A DNA stretch of 64,000 bases from Paenibacillus thiaminolyticus (GTDB taxonomy: Bacteria; Bacillota; Bacilli; Paenibacillales; Paenibacillaceae). A model generated the notes under the pieces. The model was not told where the DNA came from, did no database searches, and saw only the letters and a program-made list of their open reading frames with translations. Location of the stretch: assembly GCF_007066085.1 (NCBI RefSeq), contig NZ_CP041405.1:3693001-3757000 (forward strand), written 5' to 3'. The translations under genes and the position numbers were made by a program. Each line of letters starts with the position of its first letter. Position 1 is the stretch's first letter. Of the stretch, positions 53,921 to 63,750 are shown piece after piece.

Positions 53921-54400
53921 CTACTTATGATAAGGTTCCCCCCGATTAATCTTCACCGCCCGGTAAATCTGCTCCACGAGCACCAGACGCATCAGTTGAT
54001 GCGGCAGCGTCATGCGGCCGAAGGACAGCTTCGTCTGGGCGCGGCGCAGGACGGCACCGGACAGGCCATTGGAACCGCCGATGACGAAGACGATATGGCT
54101 TGTCCCATAGGTCGTCAGGCGATCGATATGGGAGGCCAGGTCCTCGCTCGACCAGAGCTGTCCGTCGATGGCCAGCGCCACCACATGCGCATCCGGCTTG
54201 ATGTGGCCGAGGATGCGGTCGCCTTCCCGCTCCTTCACCTGCTCCACCTCGGCGTCGCTCATTTTCTCGGGCGCTTGCTCGTCAGGGACCTCGACCACCT
54301 GGAATTTCGCATAGGGTGCCAGCCGCTTGCTATATTCCGCAATCCCCTGCACCAAGTATTTCTCCTTCAGCTTCCCAACGCATACCAATTGAATGAACAT
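53921..54400 (-). CDS. rlmH: 23S rRNA (pseudouridine1915-N3)-methyltransferase
   Basis: 159 residues, the exact family size. [72 protein letters not shown] (SAM loop) and [28 protein letters not shown] are diagnostic of RlmH, a SPOUT-fold enzyme methylating helix 69 of 23S rRNA. An IS has inserted 15 bases past its stop and removed whatever terminator followed. Confidence 0.98.
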   Translation of the reverse strand: MFIQLVCVGKLKEKYLVQGIAEYSKRLAPYAKFQVVEVPDEQAPEKMSDAEVEQVKEREGDRILGHIKPDAHVVALAIDGQLWSSEDLASHIDRLTTYGTSHIVFVIGGSNGLSGAVLRRAQTKLSFGRMTLPHQLMRLVLVEQIYRAVKINRGEPYHK

Positions 54401-54800
54401 TCGTCTCGCTTACCCCGTTTCGTTTTGTTTACTTTATCCAAAAGAGAACCATCGCCTCTTAAAGTTCCATCCTTGCTTCTAGTGTACCCGACAATTCCTC
54501 AGCCCGTCTATTCAGCGCCACCATTTATCCCCTCCCGCTCACGTTGATGTCGGCAGCACCCCATGAGCAGCTATAACTTTCCACGGCGCTTCCGCAAAAA
54601 CCACCTCGATAGTCACCTCACCTCAAGCTCTGTTCCCGGTATCCTGACCGATTGGGAGAGTGACGATAAGACCTTGAGCATACCCACGAACCCCCGACCT
54701 TCATCTATTCTCCATAAAAAATACCAGTCATAAAAAAGACGCCCTCACACAGAGAGCGCCCAATCCAGACCTTCACTACCCTTTCCTGCTACTTAATATC
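54401..54800. other. Intergenic region between rlmH and the SLH protein gene
   Basis: About 400 bases. Holds the terminator of the large gene; otherwise no gene or structure that I can support. Confidence 0.5.
54732..54760 (-). terminator. Terminator of the SLH protein gene
   Basis: GGCGCTCTC-TGTGT-GAGGGCGTC then TTTTTT on the minus strand; a 9-bp stem with two wobble pairs, about 40 bases after the stop. Confidence 0.8.
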
Positions 54801-57800
54801 TCACTCCTGTTCCTGAACCAGTGCCAACACCCGGTTCAAGAAGACCGCGACTTCGGCCCGGGTCGCGTAACTGTCCGGACGCAGCTTGCTTCCACTGCCT
54901 TGAATAAGCCCTTCCTCCAGCAAGGCGGCGAGCGCCTCCCTCGCATAGCCGGAAGTCTTCTCGTAATCGGTGAACTTGGTTAACACGGCCGGATCGCTCA
55001 TCAGCTTCAGCTTGCCGATGTGCTCCAGCGCGCGGGCTATCATCGTGAACAAATCTTGGCGGGTGACCGCATATTGTGGACCAAAGAAACCATCCCGCTT
55101 GCCCCGCACCAAGCCCAGTTCCTTCGCGACCGCAATCGCGTCCGCATAATACGCGCCAGCGCCCACATCAGCGAAGCCCGAGCTGCTTCCCCCTTCGCGG
55201 CCAGCCGCTTGAAGCTCCAGCGCCCGCACGAGCATCACTATGAAGTCTGCCCGGGAAATCTCCGACTGCGGCACGAACCGTTTGCCGCCGATCCCGGTAA
55301 TGATGCCTCTCGCGGCCAAAGCGTCAATCGATGTCCTCGCCCAGCCAAGCTGTCCGATATCGTCGAACTCATCCGCATAGAAGGTAACTGCCGCAACACC
55401 CAATGTGTTCACCGTAAAAGACACCATCCCCATCTTCGTATCATATCTCGCATTCGGAACCGCGGTAACTCGGCCGTCCGCATCTACTGTCCGGACCACG
55501 ATGCGATGCGGCTGCGCCAGCTCCTGCGCAGTCGGCTCATATGGAACGGCGACAAGCACGCGTTCCCCAAGCTTCCCGGCGGACAGCGGCTTCCCGGCCG
55601 CCAGCAGCGATAGCTTAACCGCAGGGCGGTCGCCTGCCTGCGCAGCCAGCCCCGCCGGCCATGCGCTGCGGTCGGCTTGGGCGATGACGATGCCTACCGT
55701 CTTCGCATCGTCGGCCAACGCTCCTCCCGGCACCAGTCCCGACGGTGCCGTCACGGTCGCCTGCGGCGTCACGATCTCGTATTCCTGCCGCAGGCTCGAA
55801 TCCGACACCGCCGCCGCAGGCAGCGACAGCGCGACGCCGGTCGCGTCCTTGTCCGCATCCACCTCAATGCGGACCCTCTTCACGCCGCGCCCATCCGGCG
55901 CGACGCCCTGCAGCGCCTGCTCCAGCATCGCAGCCGTCACCTCCGCCCGGGCGAGATCGCCGCCCGGATCCCGCTTCGCCTTCACGCCAATCCGGCCCGG
56001 CTCCACCTTCGCGGCCGGCTCCGGCGGCTTCGGCGTCACGCTCGGCTCCGTCCAGGAGCCGCCACTATCACTCGGCCGTTCCGGATCCGGCTTTGGCGGC
56101 TCCACGGCCGGCGTCACCGTCAGCCGGAAGTCGGCGTACTTCGACGCATCCGCCTGGCTCAAGGCGCGGATGACCGCCGTCCCTGGCTTCACGGCCGTAA
56201 TCAGGCCGTGATCGCTAACCGTCGCTACGCCTTGCGGCACAGAGCGATACACCGACCAGATGACCGACGGATCAGCCGTCTCCGGCAGCACGGACGCGTT
56301 CAACTGCAAGGTCTCGCCCGCCTTCAAGGTGCCCTCCGTCCGGTCGAGCCGGACCTCGTCAACAATAATCTCCGGCAAGCGGTCAACCGTAATGATGCTA
56401 TCGGCATAGACTGCCTCGACGACGCTCGTCGCCCGAACGACCGCCGTGCCGAGCGCATGAGCGGTCACGACACCGTCCGCCGTGACCGAAGCGACGCCAT
56501 CGGCGGAAGAATTGTAGACGGACCACGTCACCGTCTTGTCACTCGCCTCGGCCGGCAGCACCGTCGCCTGCAGCTTCACACTCTCCCCGACGGCCAGCTT
56601 CGCCTGCGGCGGATCCAGCACGACCTCGGCCGGAGGGACCGGCTCCGTCGCGCCCTTGCGCAGCGTGAACTGATCGACCAGCCGGTCGCCGAGCGTCTTC
56701 ACCGTGAACGTCAGCTCGCCGCCGCGAATCTCCACAGCGCCGTAAATCTGCGTCTGCTCGCCGTCCACCTTATACTGCCACTCACGCTCCGTCACGGCGT
56801 AGAACTTCGGTCCGGTCGAGCCGCCGACGACATACGTCGTCCCCTCGCCTTCGCCGACCGGCTTCCCGCCGCGCATCGGATAAGAACGGACATAGACATG
56901 GTCATGCCCGTTCATCGCCAGATCGACATGGAACTCGTCGAACGTCGACGTCCACGCCTCGCGGATATGGGCGGAGTCATAGACGCTGCCGTACGGACCG
57001 CGATGGAACGTAACGATCTTCCACGTCTTGTCCGTGGCGGCCAGGTCGCGGCGCAACCACTCCTTTTGCGCCTCGAAGTCATATTCGCTGTTCAGCACCA
57101 CGATATGGGCATTGTGATAATCGAAGGAATAATTGCTGCCCTTGAGACTGTCGATTCCATTTTGCGGGTTATTGAAATGCGCGAGGAAATCGTCATTTTT
57201 CCGGGTGCCCGTCACCTCGTGGTTCCCGACCACCGAGACGATCGTCGTATCGGTCAATATATCCTGCGCTTCCTTGAACCACATATTCCACTCATTCTCC
57301 TTGAAGCCATCCTCCACCATATCTCCGGCTTGCAGAATGAAATCAAAATCCGGATGATCAGCGGCCGCTTTGCGAAGAATATCGCCCCACAGCTTGAAGC
57401 CGGCGGCATTGGAGGCCTGCGAGTCGCCGAAGAATAAGAACTTGGCCGGATCTTCCGCCGTTCCCGCCGTCCGGAACGAGCCCTCGCTCACATGGCTGTC
57501 GCCGTCACCGACACGATAGGCATACGCGGTGCCAGGCTCCAGCCCATCCACGACCGCTTTGTGCACGCGGACGGTACCGATATCCCAAGTGTGATAGAGG
57601 CTGCTCGTGCCGTTCACCTTGATGACGCCGGCTCCGTCAAAGCCGGAAAATCCGTCCTGCTTCGCCACCTCGACCATCGTCGCTTCCACGTTCGCATGCG
57701 TATGCCAGGTGAATCCGCGCGCCGTGGCCGGATTAGCGCCCATCGCGACACTGATATTGTACGGCTCGCTGTCGCCCGCAAGCGGCGATACCTTGAACTT

Positions 57801-60800
57801 CACGACCGGACTGTAGCGCTCATCCTTCATCGCCTGCAGCGCATATTCCTTCACCGTCTCGGTCAAGGCGCGGGTCGCAAGCTCGCCATCCGCATCGGTA
57901 ACGCCAATCTCCTGCCCGTCCGCCGTCATCAGCCGGGCGCCTTCTACCGGCTGGCCCTGCTCATCGACGACGCCGAACACCGTCTCATTGCCTTGGGCGA
58001 TGCCGTCCGGGTTCCAGGTCAGCCGCAGATGGTACTGCACCGCCGCCACGAGCGGCAGCCCGAAGAAATCGAAGTCGGCGTCATTCTGATCGGCGAACGC
58101 GATCGACCCCGATCGGAAATTCACCCGCAGCTCGCCCTCGGTGTTCGTCTTCACCCGGTACCGGATCTGGGCCAGCACATCGTCGTTGGACAAGGACAGA
58201 TCGGATAGGCCGGTGAACCTGAGCCCCACCGCGCCGCTGGCCTGATCCGCCGTTGACGCAAGCTGCCCATCCTGGAGCTTGGCCCCAGGCACGACCTCCA
58301 GCCCTTCCGCCTGCGCCGGATCGAACTCGAACGCGATGCTTGCCCGGCGGATGCCGGAAGTGTGGAGACCGGTAACATCGACCGTATACGTGCCGCCGGC
58401 GTACACATTATCCGGACCGGTATACGTTAATTTCGGAGCACCCGTATCGATCTCGAACCTCCACTCCTTCTCTGTCGGGTTGCCAGACAGATCCTTGACC
58501 CGCACCTTCACCGTATGCACGCCGTCCGCAAGCGGCACCGACGGGATATACGTGATTTTGCCCTTAGGCGGGTACAGACTATGCGGCACGAGCTTCCCGT
58601 CGACCATCATCCGGATCGACTCGGGATCGATAAGCGTCGTGCCCGGATGGGCCACCGGATCATACCCGGCATCCTCGGCGTACACATGAATCTCCGGCGT
58701 CGCCGTATCCACCGTGCTGCCGTCAGCCGGGGCGAAGTCCTTCAAGATCGGCGGATCCAGATCATCATCAGCCGGCCCGTACAGCGCCCGAATCTGATCG
58801 ATATAAATAACCCCTGCCGTCTTGTTGTCATTCTTCGTCTCCATGTACCGGATAGGGCGATCCATCGTTAACGGCAGCGGCCTTCCCTTCGGCACCTCCG
58901 CCTCCAGGTAGCGCCATCCGACGAAATCAACGCCGACCTTCTCTTCCGTGAAATCAAGGGCCACTGCCGCATTGTTGCCGTCGCGGATCTGGCCGCGCAG
59001 CCAGTGTGCCTTGCCGTCGCCGTAGACCCAGACACTGATCTTCTCCGGATACCCCGGAATCTGGATGCGCGACGCATCATCCTTCACGGCCAGGTAGGCG
59101 CCGGATATGCCAACTGTATCGGTGAAATCATATTCCAGCTTGGCCGAGGAAGAACCGAAGCGGACGAAATCCTCGTTCGTCTCTGGACTGACGCGGACAC
59201 TTTGGTACCGGTCCCCGCTCGTCGTCAAATACCGGGCCATGCCCGATTCGAAATCTTCCAAAATGACCGGAGGCAATCCGACATTAACCTCCATCGAAGC
59301 TTCAATACCTCCGTAAGCGGCGACAATACGTCCGCTCTTGTCCGTGTCGTCGGTTGCCATGAAGACGCCGTCCTCATCGATCGTCCCGATCGGGCCTTCC
59401 ACTCGCCAAGTGAAGCGGTTGTTATCGGCCGCGATCTCCTGCCCGTCCCGCAGGGCGCTCACCTGAAGGGCAGCCTTCTCGCCGGAAGCGAAGGTGCGTA
59501 CAGCTTCCGGGAAGCGCAGTTCGGTCAACTCCTTCACCACCTCGACCTCCCCTTGACCAGTCAAGCCGCCGAGAGCGACCTTCACCACGGCGGTTCCAGC
59601 AGACTCCCCAGCCGTGAACAAGCCGTCCGGATCGATGATTCCCCGTGCCGGATCGACGCTCCATTGCGGCGCACCCGCAACTTGAGCCGGGTGGCCGTTC
59701 CCATCGATGCCCGCCGTCTTGAACGTGTAGGATGACCCGGCCAGCACCCGCTCCAGATTCGGCTGCACCACCAGCCGCGCCTCCTCGCCCTCCGGCGCCT
59801 TATTCACGAGCAGCAGCCCGTTGGCCGTCTTCCGCTCTCCGCCGTCTGACGGACGGTTCAAGATGCGGCGCTCCGGCACGCCCGGCAGCCGCGCCACGAA
59901 CGTGGAGGAGCCGCCGCCATCGAGACAGAGCGCGTTGACGACGCCGATGTCCTTCATCACCTTCGCCAGGTCATCATACGACACGCCCTCGCTGAAGCCC
60001 GGCGCCCGGCCGTCAATCTCGATCATGACCAGCGAGCCGTCAGCCTTCGTGCCGATGGCCACGCGCGGATTGAGCGCCTTATCGCTCTGCGGCTGCACCT
60101 CGCCGTCCTTCAGCAGCTGGGCCACGCCGCCGATGGCCATTTTCACGTCGCGCCACGCTTCCTCCAGCTCGAAATCGATCGTGACTTCATCTCCAACCTG
60201 AAGTCCCTGCAGCAGCTCGCGGTAAGATCCCGACGCCGACAAGACCGCCTTGCCCTCGGCGAGCGGCGTATCGCCCGCATGCAGCCGCAGCTCGGACACC
60301 TTGAGCTTGAGCGTCTGCCCGCTCTTCACCTCGCCTGAGAGCACGTCCAGCACCACCTCGTCCCCAAGCTGATTCGTCATCGTCGACGTATGGAAGGCGG
60401 ACGTGTACAGCATCAGCTTGTCTCCCGTGCCGCGCATGCGGTTGATATCCGATAGTTCCACATCCTTGCCGCCGATATGCAGCGTCCGCTTGAGGGTTGG
60501 ACTCAACCCATAGATGGTCGTGCCGTCTTCCTTCAGACCGAAGGCGTACCAGCTGGCGGGCTCGGGCGGACTGACGAGAATCTCGCCATCCCCCATGAAG
60601 AGGCCGAGCGGCACGCCGGTGGACATATCATAGAAATCGCCATTGATGGCCGCAATCACCCGATTCCCCTGCTTGTCCGCATCGCTCGCCATCTTGGTCA
60701 CCCCCTGCATGCCGTACACTTTGCCGTCCGTCGTCCCCGGCTGCAGATCGAGCGCCTCATTCTTCGGATCGAATTCGATGAAATGCACCTTCTCCAAGCC

Positions 60801-60989
60801 TTGCGGAAGCTTCATGTTGTACCAGTTGTACGTGGCTCCCGGGCCAATCTCCATCTGCCTCCGATCCAGCACCTGCCCGAACTCGGTCTGCGGCAGCCCG
60901 GCAGCCAGAGCTTGTCCGGCTGGAGCGAGCAGCGACCAGATCAGGCACAGGCTCAGAAGCAAGGCCGGCCTCTTTCGTTTCCATTTCAT
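54801..60989 (-). CDS. SLH-anchored multidomain protein: phosphodiester glycosidase plus metallophosphatase
   Basis: 2062 residues, exported. Signal peptide to about residue 30 (ALLLSLCLIWSLLAPAGQALA). Phosphodiester glycosidase (NAGPA) domain about 100-400: AAINGDFYDMSTG, RVAIGTKADG, VVNALCLDGGGSSTFVAR near 356. Ig-like repeats and a carbohydrate-binding-like module (ILEDFESGMARYLTT) to about 740; a cohesin-like part about 860-1000. Purple acid phosphatase-type N domain, then metallophosphatase: FFGDSQ near 1186, QAGDMVEDG, VGNHEVTG, VTFHRG, NGHDHVY near 1361. Two Big2 domains, a linker, then three SLH domains from about 1883. It likely trims phosphodiester-linked glycans at the cell surface. 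Very GC-rich; monocistronic. Confidence 0.95.
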   Translation of the reverse strand: MKWKRKRPALLLSLCLIWSLLAPAGQALAAGLPQTEFGQVLDRRQMEIGPGATYNWYNMKLPQGLEKVHFIEFDPKNEALDLQPGTTDGKVYGMQGVTKMASDADKQGNRVIAAINGDFYDMSTGVPLGLFMGDGEILVSPPEPASWYAFGLKEDGTTIYGLSPTLKRTLHIGGKDVELSDINRMRGTGDKLMLYTSAFHTSTMTNQLGDEVVLDVLSGEVKSGQTLKLKVSELRLHAGDTPLAEGKAVLSASGSYRELLQGLQVGDEVTIDFELEEAWRDVKMAIGGVAQLLKDGEVQPQSDKALNPRVAIGTKADGSLVMIEIDGRAPGFSEGVSYDDLAKVMKDIGVVNALCLDGGGSSTFVARLPGVPERRILNRPSDGGERKTANGLLLVNKAPEGEEARLVVQPNLERVLAGSSYTFKTAGIDGNGHPAQVAGAPQWSVDPARGIIDPDGLFTAGESAGTAVVKVALGGLTGQGEVEVVKELTELRFPEAVRTFASGEKAALQVSALRDGQEIAADNNRFTWRVEGPIGTIDEDGVFMATDDTDKSGRIVAAYGGIEASMEVNVGLPPVILEDFESGMARYLTTSGDRYQSVRVSPETNEDFVRFGSSSAKLEYDFTDTVGISGAYLAVKDDASRIQIPGYPEKISVWVYGDGKAHWLRGQIRDGNNAAVALDFTEEKVGVDFVGWRYLEAEVPKGRPLPLTMDRPIRYMETKNDNKTAGVIYIDQIRALYGPADDDLDPPILKDFAPADGSTVDTATPEIHVYAEDAGYDPVAHPGTTLIDPESIRMMVDGKLVPHSLYPPKGKITYIPSVPLADGVHTVKVRVKDLSGNPTEKEWRFEIDTGAPKLTYTGPDNVYAGGTYTVDVTGLHTSGIRRASIAFEFDPAQAEGLEVVPGAKLQDGQLASTADQASGAVGLRFTGLSDLSLSNDDVLAQIRYRVKTNTEGELRVNFRSGSIAFADQNDADFDFFGLPLVAAVQYHLRLTWNPDGIAQGNETVFGVVDEQGQPVEGARLMTADGQEIGVTDADGELATRALTETVKEYALQAMKDERYSPVVKFKVSPLAGDSEPYNISVAMGANPATARGFTWHTHANVEATMVEVAKQDGFSGFDGAGVIKVNGTSSLYHTWDIGTVRVHKAVVDGLEPGTAYAYRVGDGDSHVSEGSFRTAGTAEDPAKFLFFGDSQASNAAGFKLWGDILRKAAADHPDFDFILQAGDMVEDGFKENEWNMWFKEAQDILTDTTIVSVVGNHEVTGTRKNDDFLAHFNNPQNGIDSLKGSNYSFDYHNAHIVVLNSEYDFEAQKEWLRRDLAATDKTWKIVTFHRGPYGSVYDSAHIREAWTSTFDEFHVDLAMNGHDHVYVRSYPMRGGKPVGEGEGTTYVVGGSTGPKFYAVTEREWQYKVDGEQTQIYGAVEIRGGELTFTVKTLGDRLVDQFTLRKGATEPVPPAEVVLDPPQAKLAVGESVKLQATVLPAEASDKTVTWSVYNSSADGVASVTADGVVTAHALGTAVVRATSVVEAVYADSIITVDRLPEIIVDEVRLDRTEGTLKAGETLQLNASVLPETADPSVIWSVYRSVPQGVATVSDHGLITAVKPGTAVIRALSQADASKYADFRLTVTPAVEPPKPDPERPSDSGGSWTEPSVTPKPPEPAAKVEPGRIGVKAKRDPGGDLARAEVTAAMLEQALQGVAPDGRGVKRVRIEVDADKDATGVALSLPAAAVSDSSLRQEYEIVTPQATVTAPSGLVPGGALADDAKTVGIVIAQADRSAWPAGLAAQAGDRPAVKLSLLAAGKPLSAGKLGERVLVAVPYEPTAQELAQPHRIVVRTVDADGRVTAVPNARYDTKMGMVSFTVNTLGVAAVTFYADEFDDIGQLGWARTSIDALAARGIITGIGGKRFVPQSEISRADFIVMLVRALELQAAGREGGSSSGFADVGAGAYYADAIAVAKELGLVRGKRDGFFGPQYAVTRQDLFTMIARALEHIGKLKLMSDPAVLTKFTDYEKTSGYAREALAALLEEGLIQGSGSKLRPDSYATRAEVAVFLNRVLALVQEQE

Positions 60990-61277
60990 CCCTCATCCAT
61001 TCCTCCTAAAATAAAATTTCAGAGAGCTCCCTTAAGACCCTATATGTATGCGGCCGAGAGCAGCGATATGTGTTTCATTCAGCTCGTATGTCCTTCTAAA
61101 TTGTCAAAATTAGCAGAATGTCCCCACCTGCCTTTCGCACTGCAATCTGATTTCAAATTAGCACAAAAAACCCGCTCCCGGGCCGTTCGAAGCCCATTCT
61201 TATCAAAATCTTATCAATTCGTCGGGCTCGCTCTGCATGCTTCAAAATTAAAATAACAAAAATAATGTTAATTTTAT
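60990..61277. other. Intergenic region upstream of the SLH and nitroreductase genes
   Basis: About 290 bases of a 365-base gap between divergent genes. AT content rises sharply toward the nitroreductase promoter. No further gene seen. Confidence 0.4.
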
Positions 61278-61305
61278 TATAATATGTACTTACTTTTAAT
61301 AAGTA
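61278..61305 (+). promoter_or_regulatory. Promoter -10 and operator-like palindrome of the nitroreductase gene
   Basis: TATAAT (61278-61283) then TACTTA-N7-TAAGTA (61287-61305). The palindrome covers the expected start point. It resembles sites of MarR/HxlR-type redox regulators such as YodB. No clear -35. Confidence 0.5.
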
Positions 61306-61354
61306 ATGGTGGTAAAATAGGACCATCAACGATTTTCGAGGAGGACGGTTCACA

Positions 61355-61984
61355 ATGACACAAGATTTCGAAGCTATCATCAAAGAAAGACGATCCGCCA
61401 ATAAGTTTATAGAGAACATGGCTATCTCCGAGTCGGAGCTGGAAGAGATCTTCTCGCTGGTTAAGTTCGCTCCGTCCGCATTCAATTTGCAGCATGCACA
61501 TTACGTTACCGTAACGGATGGAGAGCTCAAGGAGCAGCTGTACGAAGCAGCGAACAAACAGTACAAGGTGAAGACGGCTTCCGGCGTCATCGCCGTGTTG
61601 GGAAGCACGGAAGCTCATCTGAAGGCACGGGAGCTGAACGAAGGGTTGGTCCATCTCGGCGTGCTGAGCCAGCAGGAAGTGGACATGATGGCAGAGGATA
61701 CAATCCAATTCTATGAAGAACGGGGAGACACGTTCAAGCGGGATGAAGCGATTCGCAATGCCAGCCTGTCCGCTATGCAATTCATGCTCGCGGCCAAAGC
61801 CAAAGGGTGGGATACCTGCCCGATGATCGGCTTCGATCCGGACATGGTGCGGGCGATACTGAATATTCCCGACAAATACATCCCGGTCATGCTGATCACG
61901 ATTGGCAAGCAAGATACGTCCAGCCTGCGGCCGCGCGGTTACCGCAAGCCGGTGCGGGAATTTGTGACTCAGCAGCGCTTTTAA
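61355..61984 (+). CDS. Nitroreductase-family flavoprotein
   Basis: 209 residues. FEAIIKERRSANKF carries the FMN-binding Arg pair; FAPSAFNLQHAHYVTV, LSAMQFMLAAKAKGWDTCPMIGFDPD and the terminal RPRGYRKPVREFV are nitroreductase motifs. Closest in layout to YodC/MhqN-type enzymes. GAGGAGGAC lies before the ATG. Likely reduces quinones or nitro compounds with NAD(P)H; control by a redox repressor is suggested by the palindrome. Monocistronic. Confidence 0.93.
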   Translation: MTQDFEAIIKERRSANKFIENMAISESELEEIFSLVKFAPSAFNLQHAHYVTVTDGELKEQLYEAANKQYKVKTASGVIAVLGSTEAHLKARELNEGLVHLGVLSQQEVDMMAEDTIQFYEERGDTFKRDEAIRNASLSAMQFMLAAKAKGWDTCPMIGFDPDMVRAILNIPDKYIPVMLITIGKQDTSSLRPRGYRKPVREFVTQQRF

Positions 61985-62372
61985 CCGGGACTATTCGATC
62001 ACGAGCCACAGGCGGGAAGCTTTATTTCAATACATATCCACGCCACATAGCCATGCCAAAAAGGGACTTTCCCATAGGCATTGAATCATGACGCAGGGCA
62101 AGACGGGACAAGAGAGACTAGAGGTGGAGAAGACGGCGGCGGGACTGGCCGCTATCTGATACCATTCTTGCAAATGGTCAGGCAGGTGGAAAAACCCAGT
62201 TTTTTACGAAGGGGTGGAGATGTCTATTTAACTTGGCACTCAGAGCGTTTTAAGTCGATTTTTTCAACGGAGAGACGAGATCCACCATATAAAAAATGAA
62301 GTGGTGAAAATTCCCATGGACTTCTCAACGGCCTGATTTTACGGGATCCAAGAGACCGCGTCGGATCCTGGG

Positions 62373-62430
62373 GGCATCATCGCATTCTGGAGGCATCATC
62401 GCATTCTGGAGGCATCGTTGCCTCCTGGGA
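62373..62430. repeat. Short tandem repeat, about 19 bp x 3
   Basis: GGCATCATCGCATTCTGGA occurs twice exactly (62373-62391, 62392-62410) and a third time diverged (GGCATCGTTGCCTCCTGGGA, 62411-62430). It directly precedes the second intergenic repeat copy. Confidence 0.8.
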
Positions 62431-62440
62431 CTTGAACATG

Positions 62441-62650
62441 TGGAGGGAATTGTTGCTATTTTACAGGAATTTCGACTCAATGAGTCCACATCCCGAGGAA
62501 TTGCTGCAAATCTACATCATTTTAGGCCTTTTTGCTTCAAGTCGAAGCGAAACGGGTGAAATTCCTGCCGTTTTGCAGGATTCCCTTTCTGGTCAAGTCG
62601 TCCATATCGAATTGCTGTATTTGCGCAGGATTTCGCTTACCGAGTAGGCG
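62441..62650. repeat. Intergenic repeat, copy B (inverted relative to copy A)
   Basis: Carries GTGAAATTCCTGC (62556-62568) and TTTTGCAGGATTCC (62571-62584), the exact complements of the core blocks of copy A, in reverse order. CATCATTTTAGG and AATTGCTGCAAATCTACAT also match. No gene. The 62.0-62.4 kb part of this gap holds nothing I can support. Confidence 0.6.
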
Positions 62651-62787
62651 TGTCTGGAGAAAAGTCGCGCTGTGGAGCAGGGTGGGGCTGTCCCACTGCA
62701 GTTAAAACCTACTTATGGAACAGCCCTTCCTCTAACCTCGTTCGATTCATATTTCCCCGCCGCCTTCCCGGCTTCCGCCAAGAAGGT

Positions 62788-63750
62788 TCAAGAGCCGCTG
62801 CTGCAGCCTTTACTCTCCGGCGCCCGATAGCCGCGATGATCCCCTTTCCGCAGACGGTGCTGGCGCAGCCACTCCTCGAGGGCGCCCGAGCCAAAGAGGA
62901 CGCCGATCAGGATGAGCACGAAGCCCGACATTTGCACAATCGTGACGGCCTCGCCCAACAGGAGCGATGACCCAATCAAGGCGAAGAACGGATTCAGATT
63001 GATGAAGATCGACGCCTTTGCGGCACCGACCTGGCCGATCGCGTAATTGTACGTCATATGCCCGACGGCCGTGGCGATGACCGCCGAACCGAGGAACACC
63101 GCCCACAGCCCGATATCGGTCTGCGCCATGCTGGCCATCCCCTCCGGCTCCAGCACCAGACTTAACGCGTACAATCCGAAAGACCCGAAAAACAGCATAT
63201 ATCCCGTCATCAGCCGCGGATCGAGCGTGGCTGACATCTTTTTAATCAGAATAAAGCTTATCGCCTGCGCCAGAATGGCCAGGAATACATACACATCCCC
63301 GATCGAGACGCCGCTCATCCCCGAGCTGCCATGCGTAACGATGAAGGCGACGCCGGACAAGCCGAGGACGATGCCGGTCATATTGAACCAGGTCATCCGG
63401 GTGCCCAGGAACAGAATTGCCATCAGCGTCGTTAATAACGGCCCCAGGCCGAGAATCAAGCCGCCGTTGGAAGCCGACGTATTGGCCAGGCCAAGCGACA
63501 AAAAATAATGATGCCCCACCACATTGAACAAGGAGGCGACCAGTACATAACCCCATTCCTTGCCCCGCAGCAGCCGCAACTGTCGCATCGGAATGAGCAG
63601 CAGGAACACGCTCAGCGCCGCCGTCATAATGCGGAATGCGGTCATCGTGACCGGCATGAAATTCGACACCAGCACCTTCGTCGCGATGACGTTCAAGCCC
63701 CATGCGACCATCACACCGACCAGCATAAGATAGATGGCGTATTTTTTCAC
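62788..63750 (-). CDS. EamA/DMT-family exporter
   Basis: 320 residues, ten hydrophobic helices in two EamA repeats: KKYAIYLMLVGVMVAWGLNVIATKVLVSNFMPVTMTAFRIM and later GDVYVFLAILAQAISFILIKKMSATLDPRLMTGYMLFF. ANTSASNGGLILGLGPLLTTLMAILFLGTRMT is the typical helix 3-4 signature. I set a GTG start at 63750, where the first helix begins; the 79 codons before it are Cys- and Arg-rich and not credible. Exports metabolites; substrate unknown. Confidence 0.9.
   Translation of the reverse strand: MKKYAIYLMLVGVMVAWGLNVIATKVLVSNFMPVTMTAFRIMTAALSVFLLLIPMRQLRLLRGKEWGYVLVASLFNVVGHHYFLSLGLANTSASNGGLILGLGPLLTTLMAILFLGTRMTWFNMTGIVLGLSGVAFIVTHGSSGMSGVSIGDVYVFLAILAQAISFILIKKMSATLDPRLMTGYMLFFGSFGLYALSLVLEPEGMASMAQTDIGLWAVFLGSAVIATAVGHMTYNYAIGQVGAAKASIFINLNPFFALIGSSLLLGEAVTIVQMSGFVLILIGVLFGSGALEEWLRQHRLRKGDHRGYRAPESKGCSSGS

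Noticed and set aside
54801..60989. Many long plus-strand open frames opposite the SLH protein gene, for example 55677-57437
   Set aside because: They are Arg/His/Leu-rich shadows caused by high GC in the large minus-strand gene; none has a domain or ribosome site.
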